A stretch of DNA of 64,000 bases from JAWPMT01 sp965601475 (GCA_965601475.1 OZ271832.1:4898001-4962000); one strand, 5' to 3'. Shown: positions 52,570 through 63,122, numbered from the stretch's first letter. Translations and numbers: made by a program. Notes: generated by a model from the sequence alone, not told the origin.

Positions 52570-52637
52570 TGACTTTTCCTATTTAGATTATTGAGTTGTC
52601 GAATTCCTAAAATAACAATTTATTGACAGCCTTGGGT

Positions 52638-53462
52638 TTAATTACCTCCGAGAATCAAAGGTAATCCGTCTTCGCCACTACCAATGACGACAACTTTCGC
52701 ATTTTCCGAGTTGGCCAGTTCCCTTGTCGCCTCAATTCCCCGCATTCTCAAGAGGTTGGACGTGAGACTACTATTGATAATGTCGTTGGCTCGAGCTTCT
52801 CCTTCTGCCATGATCCGCTTGCGCTCTGCCTCACTTTTCTCTTTGTCAAGACGAAACTGGTAGGCAAGTGCTTCCTGCTCTTGTTTTAGCTTATTTTCAA
52901 TTGCCTGGCGGATCTGGTCGGGAAGTGCGATGGACCGAATCAGCAGTGCTCGCATCACCACATTGTTTCCTGAGGCGCCCAGTATATCTTCCGTTTCTTT
53001 CTTGATGGAAGACTCCACTTCGGGACGTTTGGTGGAGTAGATTTCTTCGGCAGTATACCTTCCCATTACCTGCCTGACGGTGGATCTTACTTCGGGAATG
53101 ACGAGTCTCCTCACATAATCTCGTTGGAAAGTCTCATGGATGTCACCGATCTTGTCGTACATCGGATGGAACCTGACGCTGATGTCCACATTGATGTTCA
53201 ATCCATTTTTGTCAAGGACGTCCATCTGCTCTTCAATTTGGTTCTCCGACACATCGTAGACGTAAACGTCATTCCATGGAGCCTTTACGTGGAACCCAGG
53301 ACGGATGATGTTTTCTTTATCAAGCCCACCAGCAAACTTTTTGAAAATGACGGCACGCTCTGTGGCTTGGATGGTGTAGAATATGCTGTTGGACAAGGAA
53401 AAGATGACAACAATAGAAATCGAGAGGATGACAATGAGGGGCAAATATTTTCGGTTGTTCAT
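52638..53462 (-). CDS. Prohibitin/SPFH family membrane protein
   Basis: 274 residues with one N-terminal membrane helix (about 8-28) and a band-7 domain (TIQATERAVIFKKFAGG, RFHPMYDKIGDIHETFQRDYVRRLV) followed by a coiled coil (LKQEQEALAYQFRLDKEKSEAERKR). This is the prohibitin pattern; such proteins form rings in the membrane and affect protease activity or membrane order. No FtsH gene is in view. Upstream is a 286-bp gap to the divergent PEP carboxylase gene. Confidence 0.9.
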   Translation of the reverse strand: MNNRKYLPLIVILSISIVVIFSLSNSIFYTIQATERAVIFKKFAGGLDKENIIRPGFHVKAPWNDVYVYDVSENQIEEQMDVLDKNGLNINVDISVRFHPMYDKIGDIHETFQRDYVRRLVIPEVRSTVRQVMGRYTAEEIYSTKRPEVESSIKKETEDILGASGNNVVMRALLIRSIALPDQIRQAIENKLKQEQEALAYQFRLDKEKSEAERKRIMAEGEARANDIINSSLTSNLLRMRGIEATRELANSENAKVVVIGSGEDGLPLILGGN

Positions 53463-53748
53463 GAATGAATAGCTTTTGTTGAGTGTAAAGATAGTGTCAT
53501 CGATCGGTGTTGGATATTTTCAGTACATCGATTATGAGCGGAATGTTTTATGAAAATCGTGTTTTGCAACATGGTGTCAACATATATGCCATTTCTTCGC
53601 CTCAAATACCCGGCTGTCATCGTTCATTTTCTTGTAAAAGAAATACAGAGTGATTGGACGTAAACGTTTTCCAACCATTTCCTGAAGATTCCGGTTTTTG
53701 AAAGTGGCTATTAATCACTTTTTTTAAGCCCTCATTCTCAAATAAACT
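53463..53748. other. Divergent intergenic region, SPFH gene and PEP carboxylase
   Basis: 286 bases. On the minus strand TATCTTTA near 53490 resembles a -7 element with one mismatch for the SPFH gene, without a clear -33. For PEP carboxylase no convincing promoter was found. No ORF or hairpin of note. Confidence 0.35.
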
Positions 53749-56508
53749 ATGAAGACCATACTCAAGGACGTTCAGGAAAAGATCGGCAAACCCTACAAAG
53801 ACCTCGAATTTCTTTTGACGGCTTTGGAAGAAATATTGCGGGAAAACGGAGATCCGGAAATCGCGTCCAAGGTTCCCCTAATTGGCAATGGAGCCGAATT
53901 GGAGGAAATGTCCGACAAGGAGATTCAGTTGTATTCATTGGTCTTCCAGCTTATCAATATCGTAGAGATCAATGGCGCTGTTCAGCTGCGTAGAAAAACG
54001 GAAGATGAACACAGTCTTGACGCAGTGAGTGGACTTTGGGCAAATAATCTCAAGAGACTCGTAAATGAAGGGTTTACGAAAGATGAGATCAAAGCCAACA
54101 TCAAGTCCGTAAATATTGAGCCCGTGTTGACAGCGCATCCTACCGAGGCTAAGCGGGCTACGGTGCTGGAACATTATCGGGAATTGTACTTGCTCCTCGT
54201 ACAAATGGAAAACCAGATGTACACCAAGAATGAGCAACGCAACATCCGGCACAACATCAAGCAGACACTCTTCCGAATCTGGAAAACGGGTGAAATATAT
54301 ATTGAGAAGCCGCAGGTTGAAGATGAGCTCCGCAATGTGCTTCACTATCTTGTCAATGTCTTTCCTGAAGTCATTCCGATTCATGACCGCCGTTTGTTGC
54401 AGGCGTGGAGCGAGGTTGGGTTCACCAAACAGGATTTGTTGGAGAGCGCGGCATTTCCGTCTTTCAATTTTGGAGACTGGGTAGGTGGAGACCGCGATGG
54501 ACACCCCCTGGTGACGGAGGAAGTGACGAAATACACCCTGGAGCAGTTGAGGCTCAACGCGTTCGTAGTTTTACGAAGGAAGCTCACCTTGCTTGTGAAA
54601 CGGCTGAGTTTCAGCTACACCCTTGGCGAGGCTTCCAGGCAGGTGAAGACAAGAGTCGAAACGATGGTTCAGGAGTTGGGTGTTCGGGGTCACGAAGCCT
54701 TCGACAGAAACAAAGGAGAGCTCTTCAGGCAGTTTGTAAATCTGATGATAGCCAAATTGGCCGTGGATACAAAGAGGGGACATGCCACGGGCCTTCTGGA
54801 TTTTGAAGGCATCTATGTTCATTCCAGGGAGCTCAAAGAGGACCTGCAACTCCTGCAATCCGAGTTGGTGGAATATGGTGCTAGCAGTGTAGCCTATGAT
54901 GATGTATTCGTCGTGATCCGCATCGTGGAGACCTTTGGTTTCCACCTGGCCAAATTGGATATTCGGCAAAATAGTGCCTTCCACGATAAGGCCATGGGAC
55001 AAATGCTGGAGGCTTCGTCTTTCGAAAGAACAGACTTCGGTGATTGGTCTGAGGAAGAACGGCAGCGCTTTCTCAATGAGGAGCTTAAATCGAATCGGCC
55101 ATTCTTGCCCTACAACCTGACCCTGGATAAAGAGGCTGGTAAAGTACTGTCTTCTTATAAGGTCGTGCAGCAGCACACCTCTCAGTATGGGCTGAATTGC
55201 ATAGGTTCATTCATTGTGAGCATGACCCGATCCTTGTCTGACTTGCTGGTGGTATATGTATTGGCAAGAGAGGCTGGCCTTACCCGAAAGACTAACGATG
55301 GATTGGTATGTACCATCCCTGTTGTGCCACTGCTTGAGACCATTGATGATTTGGAAAACGGTCCGGAAATCCTGGACGCGTTCTTAAGTCACCCATTCAC
55401 AAAAAGAAGTATAGACTATCTGGCAGGAATTGGCAACGGCCATAAGAAGCAGCAGGTAATGGTGGGCTATAGCGATTCCAACAAGGACGGTGGCATCATT
55501 GCAAGCCAATGGCATCTATACAAAGCCCAGGCGAGACTGTGTGCTATTGGAGCCAAGCATGGTGTGGACATTCAGTTCTTTCATGGCAAGGGTGGGTCCA
55601 TCAGCCGTGGAGCCGGTCCAACACACTATTTCGTCAGTGCCTTACCCAAAAAAGCGCTCTCAGGGGATATACGATTGACCGAACAAGGCGAAACCATCAG
55701 TCAGAAATATGCGAACAAAGTCAATGCGGTCTACAACCTGGAGTTGCTGACTTCATCCACTGCGGCCAAAGTGGCGCGAGATAGCCGAAATGGTGCTGTC
55801 TCCCATGACCTGGAGGATGTTCTTGAGTTTCTGGCCATAGAAAGCAAAAAGAGGTATGAGGAGCTGATGAAGGAGGATGGGTTTATACCATACTTCCGCC
55901 AGGCAACGCCAATTGATGCAATTGAAAGCAGCAAAATTGGCTCAAGACCCGCCAAGCGTACGGGTGCAAACAGTCTTCAGGACCTTCGGGCTATTCCGTG
56001 GGTTTTTTCGTGGAGTCAGGCGCGATGCCATATGACCAGTTGGTACGGTATAGGCTCTACCCTGGATCTCCTTAGAGATACGCGGCATGGGGACTACCAG
56101 CGGTTCAAGGAAGCCACAAAGACAGATCCATTTATTCGCTATGTACTGACGAACGTGGATACAAGTCTGGCCGCTACTGACGAGGAAATCATCGCCAAGT
56201 ATGCCGATTTGGTGGAAGACCAGGATTTGAAGAAAAAATTCCTTGATAAGTTTTTGAATGAACTGAAGCTCACCAAGTCGCATCTTCAGGACTTGTTGGA
56301 ATCACCAGTCAGTGAACGTAGAAAAAATCACTACCACTCCAACCTCCTTCGTGCGTCACTGATGGACAAACTGCACATTAACCAGGTGAGATTGCTGGGT
56401 GAATGGAGGAGAATGAAGAAAGAAGGTAACAAATCAACAGGCAAGGTACAGACTTCACTCATGCTCACCATCAATGCATTGGCCGGAGCGATGAGGAATA
56501 CAGGCTAG
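53749..56508 (+). CDS. ppc: Phosphoenolpyruvate carboxylase
   Basis: 919 residues, full length. It carboxylates PEP to oxaloacetate and replenishes the TCA cycle. Motifs: TAHPTEAKR with catalytic H130, GGDRDGHP, YSDSNKDGG, FHGKGGSISRGAGP and the C-terminal MRNTG. Located near citrate synthase, which uses its product, though divergent. No other genes share the transcript; the hybrid kinase begins 75 bp after the stop. Confidence 0.96.
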   Translation: MKTILKDVQEKIGKPYKDLEFLLTALEEILRENGDPEIASKVPLIGNGAELEEMSDKEIQLYSLVFQLINIVEINGAVQLRRKTEDEHSLDAVSGLWANNLKRLVNEGFTKDEIKANIKSVNIEPVLTAHPTEAKRATVLEHYRELYLLLVQMENQMYTKNEQRNIRHNIKQTLFRIWKTGEIYIEKPQVEDELRNVLHYLVNVFPEVIPIHDRRLLQAWSEVGFTKQDLLESAAFPSFNFGDWVGGDRDGHPLVTEEVTKYTLEQLRLNAFVVLRRKLTLLVKRLSFSYTLGEASRQVKTRVETMVQELGVRGHEAFDRNKGELFRQFVNLMIAKLAVDTKRGHATGLLDFEGIYVHSRELKEDLQLLQSELVEYGASSVAYDDVFVVIRIVETFGFHLAKLDIRQNSAFHDKAMGQMLEASSFERTDFGDWSEEERQRFLNEELKSNRPFLPYNLTLDKEAGKVLSSYKVVQQHTSQYGLNCIGSFIVSMTRSLSDLLVVYVLAREAGLTRKTNDGLVCTIPVVPLLETIDDLENGPEILDAFLSHPFTKRSIDYLAGIGNGHKKQQVMVGYSDSNKDGGIIASQWHLYKAQARLCAIGAKHGVDIQFFHGKGGSISRGAGPTHYFVSALPKKALSGDIRLTEQGETISQKYANKVNAVYNLELLTSSTAAKVARDSRNGAVSHDLEDVLEFLAIESKKRYEELMKEDGFIPYFRQATPIDAIESSKIGSRPAKRTGANSLQDLRAIPWVFSWSQARCHMTSWYGIGSTLDLLRDTRHGDYQRFKEATKTDPFIRYVLTNVDTSLAATDEEIIAKYADLVEDQDLKKKFLDKFLNELKLTKSHLQDLLESPVSERRKNHYHSNLLRASLMDKLHINQVRLLGEWRRMKKEGNKSTGKVQTSLMLTINALAGAMRNTG

Positions 56509-56583
56509 CAGTTACCCGGTCGCTTTTGGAATTGCGGAATTAATGCCGGAAATTGGGTTCTAACAGCCTTACAACCCAGCATT

Positions 56584-59046
56584 TTGACTCGTTCAATTCT
56601 TCTTTCTATCCTCTTTTTGGGGTTTCTGAGGCCCGGCGTATGTCAGGAGACATTGGTTGTGCATAGCAATCAGGAGGGTAGCTATGATCTCCTTCCTTTT
56701 GTCGAACTACTGGAAGATCCCACCGACACATTGGAGTTTGAGGACGTTGTGTTCAGCGATCGTTTCCGGCCCTTGGAGACCTTCAACGAGGACTTCGACA
56801 AAGACAAAGCATATTGGGGGAAGGTGCACCTCATCAATCTTGATAGCAGCCAATTGACTTGGCTGATCTATTTTGATCGCAATGACTACATCGATGTTTT
56901 CGAATTCAAGGAGCGCCAGGGTATCTTTCGTCAACGCACTGGCTATCTTGTTCCGGCACACGAAAAAGCCGTCGCAGAAGGAAGTTACTACGCCTCGGTG
57001 ACACTGCCATATGGCGTAGAGAAGAGTATTTTCTTCCGGGTCTCGCAAGATATCCATGAGCACAGTTTCAAGTACCTGAGGTTTGAAAACCCTTTCCACA
57101 TGCTCAGGAGCTACTCTGACCGCCTTTCCTTTAATATGGCTTTTCAGGGCTTTCTCTGGATCATGATCATGTACAATCTCCTGATCTTTATCCACTTCAG
57201 AGACAGAGCAGGCATTGCTTATAGTTCTTACCTGTTCACAGTAGCTGTATTCTACCTTTTTTCTGAGGGCTACATTAGGGAAACCGTTCTCTCAAACGCA
57301 CCCTACTATTCTATCTTCTTTCTGAATATTCTTTTTCTCGCGTACTTCTTCTACTACCATTTTATGAAGGAGTTTCTAGAAATCGACAGGACAATACCGA
57401 ACTGGAATGTTGTCCTCAAAAGCCTGGCATACCTAAACTTCGTGCTTTTTTTCGTAGGCAATTTGATCTTGCTGGTCAATAGCAATTTCCTGCTCGTCAT
57501 GTACATCATGCGAGTAAATGTGGTTCTAGTTTCTGTTGTTACCCTCTCCAGCCTGGTCGCCATCTTACTTTCGCGTCATCGTATGGTTAACTATTTCGTC
57601 TGGGGAACGATGCTCTTACTCATAGGCGGGATGATAGACGCTATCGTTTGGGACACCAGGCAGACGTGGGGCAATTTTGCCAGGGTTGGGTTTGTTGCAG
57701 AGATTTTGCTGTTTTCATTGGGCCTCGGCAAACGCATGAGGCTAGTGGAGGCCGCGAAAAGAGAGGCGCAGGAAGAATTGATCGAAGAGTTGAAACGGTC
57801 CGAATCCTTGATAGAAAATCAAAGAGATCAGCTGGAAGAAGAGGTGAAGTCACGGACCATCGAGCTGGAGCACCGCAACGAGCTATTGGAAAGGGCCAAG
57901 GAGGTTGCAGAGGAAGCAGCCAAGACGAAATCTGAGTTCCTCTCAGTGATGAGCCATGAGATTCGCACCCCAATGAATGCCATTATTGGCATGACTCATT
58001 TGTTACTAGAAGATAAGCCAAGGAAGGCTCAGCTCGAAAACTTGCGGAGCCTCAAGTTTTCCGCTGATAGCCTCGTGCAACTGATCAATGACATACTGGA
58101 CCTCAACAAGATCGAATCTGGTAAGATTGAACTGGAAATAGCTGAGTTCAACCTTCGGGATCTGCTCAAAAGGACCAATACGCTCTACCTACCTAAAGCG
58201 GATGAGAAGGGGATTGACTTTAAGATCGCCATGGCAGAGGGACTAGACAGCTATTATGAAGGAGATCAGGGACGATTGTCCCAGATATTGAACAACCTTA
58301 TCAGCAACGCAATTAAGTTTACAGAGCATGGAAGTGTGATTCTGAGTGTCACCCGGGAGTCCGAAACAGATGAGTATGTGGAGCTCAATTTCTCCGTAAA
58401 GGACACGGGGATGGGGATACCTGGAGATAAATTGCACAGGATTTTTGAAAACTTCACGCAAGCTACTTCAAGTACAACCCGCAAGTTTGGGGGTACGGGT
58501 CTTGGATTGGCCATCAGCAAAAAGCTATTGGAAATTCAGGGTAGCAGCATCAGGGTGTTCAGTGAAGTGGGAAAAGGATCTGCGTTTTCCTTTGATCTCA
58601 AATTCAAGAAAGTCCTGGATCAGGACCACATCCGTGAGGAAAAACATCTGTCCTTCGAACCACTCAAGGGTTTCTGCGTGCTGGTTGTAGATGACAATGT
58701 CATGAATAGGGTCGTGCTGGAGCAGTTCCTGACCAAGTGGGAGATAAAATTCCAGAGCGTCGACAATGGGAAAGATGCTTTGAAATTGGTAGACAAGGAG
58801 GACTTTCACCTGATCTTGCTCGACATCCAAATGCCTGACTTCGATGGTTACGATGTGACCAGGGCTGTCAGGGGTTTGCAAAATTCGAAAGCAGATGTAC
58901 CCATTGTGGCGCTATCCGCGGACATATATTCGAACGTATTTGACAAAGTCATCAAAGCGGGGATGAATGACTTTGTGAGCAAACCATTTAAACCTGAGGA
59001 ACTGTACGAAGTGATTAGAAAATTTTATAAACTGCAGACCGCTTAA
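56584..59046 (+). CDS. Hybrid sensor histidine kinase with 7TMR-DISM input
   Basis: 820 residues from a TTG start, with a signal peptide (ends GVCQ). A periplasmic DISMED2-like beta domain (about 45-170) precedes seven membrane helices (about 185-385), a coiled coil (390-445), HisKA with MSHEIRTPMNAI (H458), HATPase (NLISNAIKF, DTGMGIP, GTGLGLAIS) and a C-terminal receiver (VLVVDDN, D747 in LLDIQMP). DISM proteins often sense carbohydrate ligands. No separate regulator gene is next to it. Confidence 0.92.
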   Translation: MTRSILLSILFLGFLRPGVCQETLVVHSNQEGSYDLLPFVELLEDPTDTLEFEDVVFSDRFRPLETFNEDFDKDKAYWGKVHLINLDSSQLTWLIYFDRNDYIDVFEFKERQGIFRQRTGYLVPAHEKAVAEGSYYASVTLPYGVEKSIFFRVSQDIHEHSFKYLRFENPFHMLRSYSDRLSFNMAFQGFLWIMIMYNLLIFIHFRDRAGIAYSSYLFTVAVFYLFSEGYIRETVLSNAPYYSIFFLNILFLAYFFYYHFMKEFLEIDRTIPNWNVVLKSLAYLNFVLFFVGNLILLVNSNFLLVMYIMRVNVVLVSVVTLSSLVAILLSRHRMVNYFVWGTMLLLIGGMIDAIVWDTRQTWGNFARVGFVAEILLFSLGLGKRMRLVEAAKREAQEELIEELKRSESLIENQRDQLEEEVKSRTIELEHRNELLERAKEVAEEAAKTKSEFLSVMSHEIRTPMNAIIGMTHLLLEDKPRKAQLENLRSLKFSADSLVQLINDILDLNKIESGKIELEIAEFNLRDLLKRTNTLYLPKADEKGIDFKIAMAEGLDSYYEGDQGRLSQILNNLISNAIKFTEHGSVILSVTRESETDEYVELNFSVKDTGMGIPGDKLHRIFENFTQATSSTTRKFGGTGLGLAISKKLLEIQGSSIRVFSEVGKGSAFSFDLKFKKVLDQDHIREEKHLSFEPLKGFCVLVVDDNVMNRVVLEQFLTKWEIKFQSVDNGKDALKLVDKEDFHLILLDIQMPDFDGYDVTRAVRGLQNSKADVPIVALSADIYSNVFDKVIKAGMNDFVSKPFKPEELYEVIRKFYKLQTA

Positions 59047-59062
59047 ATCCCTGCACGCGATC

Positions 59063-59722
59063 ATGAAGTATTTCGCCCTCGTTTTCATAGCTTTCATCAC
59101 CTTCTCTTCTATGGCACAGAGCACAACCTATCTTGCACTTGGCGATTCCTACACCATTGGGGAAAGCGTCCCGATTGAAAGGCGATGGCCTGTACAGCTC
59201 GTTAACAGAATGCAAAGTGAAGGTCTGGACGTTGAGGACCCATTGATTGTTGCCAAGACGGGTTGGACGACTGATGAGTTGCAAAAGGCCATCACTGAGA
59301 GGAACATTACTGGGCAATTTGACCTTGTCTCGCTGCTCATTGGTGTCAACAATCAATACCGCGGTTATGATTTTGAACAATACGAGAGAGAGTTTGAAGC
59401 GCTTGTCAAAAGAGCGATAAGCTTTTGTAATCAAGCAGAGCGTGGAGTGTTTATCGTTTCCATCCCTGATTACGGTGTCACGCCTTTTGGCCAGAAGAAA
59501 GATCCGGCCAAGATCGCCCTAGAGCTGGATCAATACAATGCATATGCTAAGCGCATAGCGGAAGAATATGGCCTGGCTTACTACAATATCACCGAGATAT
59601 CCAGACGTGCCAAAGGGGACGGGAGCTTGGTAGCCGAAGACAGTTTACACCCTTCGGGAGATATGTATACGTTGTGGGTGGACCTGATCTTTGCCGATGT
59701 ACGCGCTAAGGTTGCAAAATAA
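59063..59722 (+). CDS. SGNH/GDSL hydrolase, exported
   Basis: 219 residues with a signal peptide (ends SSMAQ). Block I is LALGDSYTIGE with nucleophile S29, block III GVNN, and block V DSLHPSG with the catalytic Asp/His. Such enzymes remove acyl or acetyl groups from lipids, sugars or peptides. It starts 17 bp after the hybrid kinase gene, so it may share the transcript. Confidence 0.9.
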   Translation: MKYFALVFIAFITFSSMAQSTTYLALGDSYTIGESVPIERRWPVQLVNRMQSEGLDVEDPLIVAKTGWTTDELQKAITERNITGQFDLVSLLIGVNNQYRGYDFEQYEREFEALVKRAISFCNQAERGVFIVSIPDYGVTPFGQKKDPAKIALELDQYNAYAKRIAEEYGLAYYNITEISRRAKGDGSLVAEDSLHPSGDMYTLWVDLIFADVRAKVAK

Positions 59723-59751
59723 TGCGGTTGCCATTCAAGAAAAGTTCTGGT

Positions 59752-59783
59752 TTTGGCGTTGTGAGGTAATAATTCTAAATTCG
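59752..59783 (+). promoter_or_regulatory. Candidate Bacteroidota promoter for the 59809 lipoprotein gene
   Basis: An exact TTTG (59752-59755), 20 bases, then TAAATTCG (59776-59783), one mismatch from TAnnTTTG. Spacing is ideal and transcription would start near 59790, 19 bases before the ATG at 59809. Confidence 0.55.
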
Positions 59784-59808
59784 GAGCGTCAAACCGCTTA
59801 GGCACTTT

Positions 59809-60654
59809 ATGCGATATGTTTGCGTTTTTGTTCTCATGATGCTATTGGCATCTGCATGTCGTGATAAGATTATTTGCGCAGCTTTCCAGAGCACCTATAT
59901 CCTTGACGACTCCACAAGGACGGCCTATTTCTCCTACGTCTGGCAGCTGGATGATGCCACACGTGATCAATACATTGCTTCATTGGACTCTTCCTCCTCG
60001 TCCACCCCTGATTCTGGCGCCGTCGTAGCGGGTGACCAGGGATTGGGTTGGGGAGAGTATTATGCATACGCCGGGGATTATCAGCCTACACGACATAACG
60101 TGCGCAAGACTAAATACGGGATAGTGAAGTATGAACCCTATTGGTTGAAAAACTACAACATGAAGACTTCTCCTATGGAGAATGTCCTGGGTCCCGAAAA
60201 ACCTCTGACAACTCCGGAGGAGCCTCAACCAGAGCAACTAATCGCAGGTGCGGAAACAGAGCTTGACTCTGCCGCTGTAGCGCCTGTGGCGATGGACTCT
60301 ACTGGGTTTGCGAGTGATTCTGTGGCTGTAGCCTCTGCCGAAGACGTGGAAGAAGAACCGAAGAAGAAGGAGCAGAGGTATCGCTTTCGGTACGACCCCA
60401 AAGACAATTTCAATGTGGAGCAGGACTACTACAACAAGTATTTTGGTGTACTGCTGCTGGATCTGACACCCGAGCCAGAGGAGCAGCCTTCGGATTCATT
60501 GGCCAATATTTCCAATGGAGAGGTAGTGCCGGATAGCTTGGCGACCAAGGAGAAAAAGGGTCTCAAGGGTCTTTTCAAGAAAAAAAACAAGCTTGATCCG
60601 GAGCCAGTAGAGGAAGTCGATGAGGCCAATGATGACGAGGAAGAAGACTCGTGA
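59809..60654 (+). CDS. Conserved hypothetical lipoprotein, acidic
   Basis: 281 residues with a lipobox LLASAC (Cys17). The N-terminal part (FQSTYILDDSTRTAYFSYVW) and a middle block (EQRYRFRYDPKDNFNVEQDYYNKYFG) look conserved, separated by low-complexity Pro/Glu/Ser/Asp linkers; the C-terminus is a Lys-rich stretch then an acidic tail (EEVDEANDDEEED). No family recognised, though similar lipoproteins occur in Cytophagales to my recollection. It has its own promoter and precedes an FtsX-like permease gene by 86 bp. Confidence 0.75.
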   Translation: MRYVCVFVLMMLLASACRDKIICAAFQSTYILDDSTRTAYFSYVWQLDDATRDQYIASLDSSSSSTPDSGAVVAGDQGLGWGEYYAYAGDYQPTRHNVRKTKYGIVKYEPYWLKNYNMKTSPMENVLGPEKPLTTPEEPQPEQLIAGAETELDSAAVAPVAMDSTGFASDSVAVASAEDVEEEPKKKEQRYRFRYDPKDNFNVEQDYYNKYFGVLLLDLTPEPEEQPSDSLANISNGEVVPDSLATKEKKGLKGLFKKKNKLDPEPVEEVDEANDDEEEDS

Positions 60655-60740
60655 CAACAATTTACAACCCTTTACACCAGCGTGATTTCCATGGCGCCTA
60701 GGATGCGTACAATTGCTCAGATACCAAATAGAGCAATGAA

Positions 60741-63122
60741 ATGCTGCGCAACTATCTCAAAATAACCTTCAGAAACCTTCGAAAGAACAAGGCCTATCTC
60801 ATCATCAATACACTAGGCCTGGGCGTCTCTCTCGCTTGTTGTGTCACTGCCTACCTGTTACTGGCGTACAACCTGGAATTCGATTCTTCAATGCCCGATG
60901 AAGCGGTTGAGGATGTGTTTGTGGTTCATACACATGTCGACTATGCAGATGGCAATTCAGGACATCACCTGGTGACTCCAATAAATTTGGGTCCCGCGAT
61001 GGCAAATAATATCGCCGGTATAACCGACTTCACCCGGTGGAATGGAGATCGGGGAGCGATAAGGTACGGTGATAAGGTCTTCAACGAGGGCGTTATTTTC
61101 GCAGATCCTTCCTTCTATGAAATATTTCCTTTTCAGGTCCTGGAAGGATCACTCGAATCGTTCAAAGACCCCAGTACGGTGGTAATCAGCCGTGAAATCG
61201 CCGAAAAGTACTTTCCTGATGAGTCGTCTATTGGCAAGGTGCTGACAGCCAATTTTGCCAACGAAACCGAAATCAATGTGCAGGTAGGTGCTGTGATTGA
61301 GAAATATCCATTGAATAGCACGCTGGTTTTTGACATGATGATGCGCATTGAGCACTTCTATGATATCCATAATCTGAACAGTGCGACCTGGAATGGCTGG
61401 AGGGACCCGGCGCTTTTCCTAAAGGTCGAAGATCCTGCCAATGCCGAAAATATTGGCAAGCTGACTAAGCCATATATGGACATCAGGAATGAAGCGCGAG
61501 AGGATTTGGTCGTTACTTCATATCAACTCCAGCCTTTTAAGTCCAATTTCAATCAGGATGAAATCAACTGGACGCAAACGAATATCCGGATTAGTACGGT
61601 GCCCTTGATTGTGTTTTCCATAATGGCATTGATGATTCTGATGGTTGCATGTTTTAACCTGGCAAATACTTCCTTCGCCATTGCCGCAAGACGTCTCAAA
61701 GAAGTGGGCGTGAGGAAGGTCATTGGGGCCACTCGCATGCATATCATCGGACAGTTTATCCTGGAGATGATTGTGACCATCATATTTGCCATGATCGTGG
61801 GTCTGGTCATTTCCAGATTCATTGTCCGAGAGTTTGCAGATATGTGGAATCTCCAGTATGGGCTTGAAGACCTCAATGGATTGAATCTTGTCATCTTGAT
61901 GATAGGTCTGGTCTTCATCACGGCGATCCTTGCGGGGCTCTACCCAGCCATGTTTAATAGCAAATTTCAGCCAGCGATCATACTCAAGGGTGGTGCCAAA
62001 ATTAAGGGGACCAACTTTTTCACAAGGACGCTGGTAGGTGTTCAGTTTGTGATTTCGGTGATTGTGATGATTAATGGTATCATCTTCATTCAAAACACCA
62101 GGTTTCAGGAAAGTGTCAATTATGGATTTGATATCGAAGACGTGCTCACCGTTGATATACTGAACAAAGGAGACTATGATATTTTGAAGGGCACGGTCGC
62201 TTCGCTACCTCAGGTGGAAATGACCGGTGCGACCCATCACACACTGAGCTGGAGCAGCTATCCTTTTCCCGTCAAAGTCGATACCAGCGAATACCAGGTT
62301 CAACACATCGAAACAGGGGAGAACTTTTTTGAAATCATGGGCTTGCAACTGGTAAGCGGCAGGTTTATCGACATGACCAGGACCAATGACGAATTGGGGG
62401 CTATTGTTGTCAATCAACGGTTTCTTGAAGAGACGGGGATCAAGGATCCACTCAATGCCATTGTGACTGTCAGAGAAGATCGTAGGAGGATAGTCGGTGT
62501 GGTGGAAAATCATGTTGACAACCTGTTTCGCGCGCGCGAGCCAGAGCCATTTGTTTTCTACCCTGCTAAGCGCCATGAATACAGAATGATGCTAGTCAAA
62601 GCCAATACGACATCCTTGAGAGGCCTGCAGGATGCGATTGAGGAGCAATGGAAAGAACAATTTCCCAACAGACCTTTTGTGAGCAGGTTGCAGGATGACC
62701 TTACGTTCCAGGGGATCAGGCAGACCAACAACAACTTGAAAAAGATCTTCATTTTTCTGACCATCCTGGGTGGATTGCTTTCTGCCTCTGGAATTTTCGC
62801 CCTGGCATCGCTCAATGTTGAAAAAAGAACGAAGGAAATAGGCATAAGAAAAGCGCTGGGCGCATCGATTCAGAACATGGTGATGCTTTTGAGCAAGGAG
62901 TTCTCGATCATATTGGTCATTGCAGCCATCATAGGAGCCGTGGGCGGGTATTTTCTGTCTTCACAATTGCTCGGGGAGATTTATGCATATCACATCTCAG
63001 TAGGCCCAATTCCGCTACTGGCTGGTGCCATCGTTTTGATCATTGTAGGACTTTTGACCTGTGGTAGTACCGTTTACAATGCGGCAATAGCCAATCCCGT
63101 GAAGTCGCTGAGAGACGAATAG
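60741..63122 (+). CDS. FtsX-like ABC transporter permease (MacB-type, duplicated)
   Basis: 793 residues, same duplicated architecture as the protein at 2527-4908: helix, MacB_PCD, FtsX (LKEVGVRKVIGAT), second PCD, second FtsX (TKEIGIRKALGAS). The start MLRNYLKITFRNLRKN fits the family well. No ATPase gene is linked. A strong terminator follows. Confidence 0.9.
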   Translation: MLRNYLKITFRNLRKNKAYLIINTLGLGVSLACCVTAYLLLAYNLEFDSSMPDEAVEDVFVVHTHVDYADGNSGHHLVTPINLGPAMANNIAGITDFTRWNGDRGAIRYGDKVFNEGVIFADPSFYEIFPFQVLEGSLESFKDPSTVVISREIAEKYFPDESSIGKVLTANFANETEINVQVGAVIEKYPLNSTLVFDMMMRIEHFYDIHNLNSATWNGWRDPALFLKVEDPANAENIGKLTKPYMDIRNEAREDLVVTSYQLQPFKSNFNQDEINWTQTNIRISTVPLIVFSIMALMILMVACFNLANTSFAIAARRLKEVGVRKVIGATRMHIIGQFILEMIVTIIFAMIVGLVISRFIVREFADMWNLQYGLEDLNGLNLVILMIGLVFITAILAGLYPAMFNSKFQPAIILKGGAKIKGTNFFTRTLVGVQFVISVIVMINGIIFIQNTRFQESVNYGFDIEDVLTVDILNKGDYDILKGTVASLPQVEMTGATHHTLSWSSYPFPVKVDTSEYQVQHIETGENFFEIMGLQLVSGRFIDMTRTNDELGAIVVNQRFLEETGIKDPLNAIVTVREDRRRIVGVVENHVDNLFRAREPEPFVFYPAKRHEYRMMLVKANTTSLRGLQDAIEEQWKEQFPNRPFVSRLQDDLTFQGIRQTNNNLKKIFIFLTILGGLLSASGIFALASLNVEKRTKEIGIRKALGASIQNMVMLLSKEFSIILVIAAIIGAVGGYFLSSQLLGEIYAYHISVGPIPLLAGAIVLIIVGLLTCGSTVYNAAIANPVKSLRDE

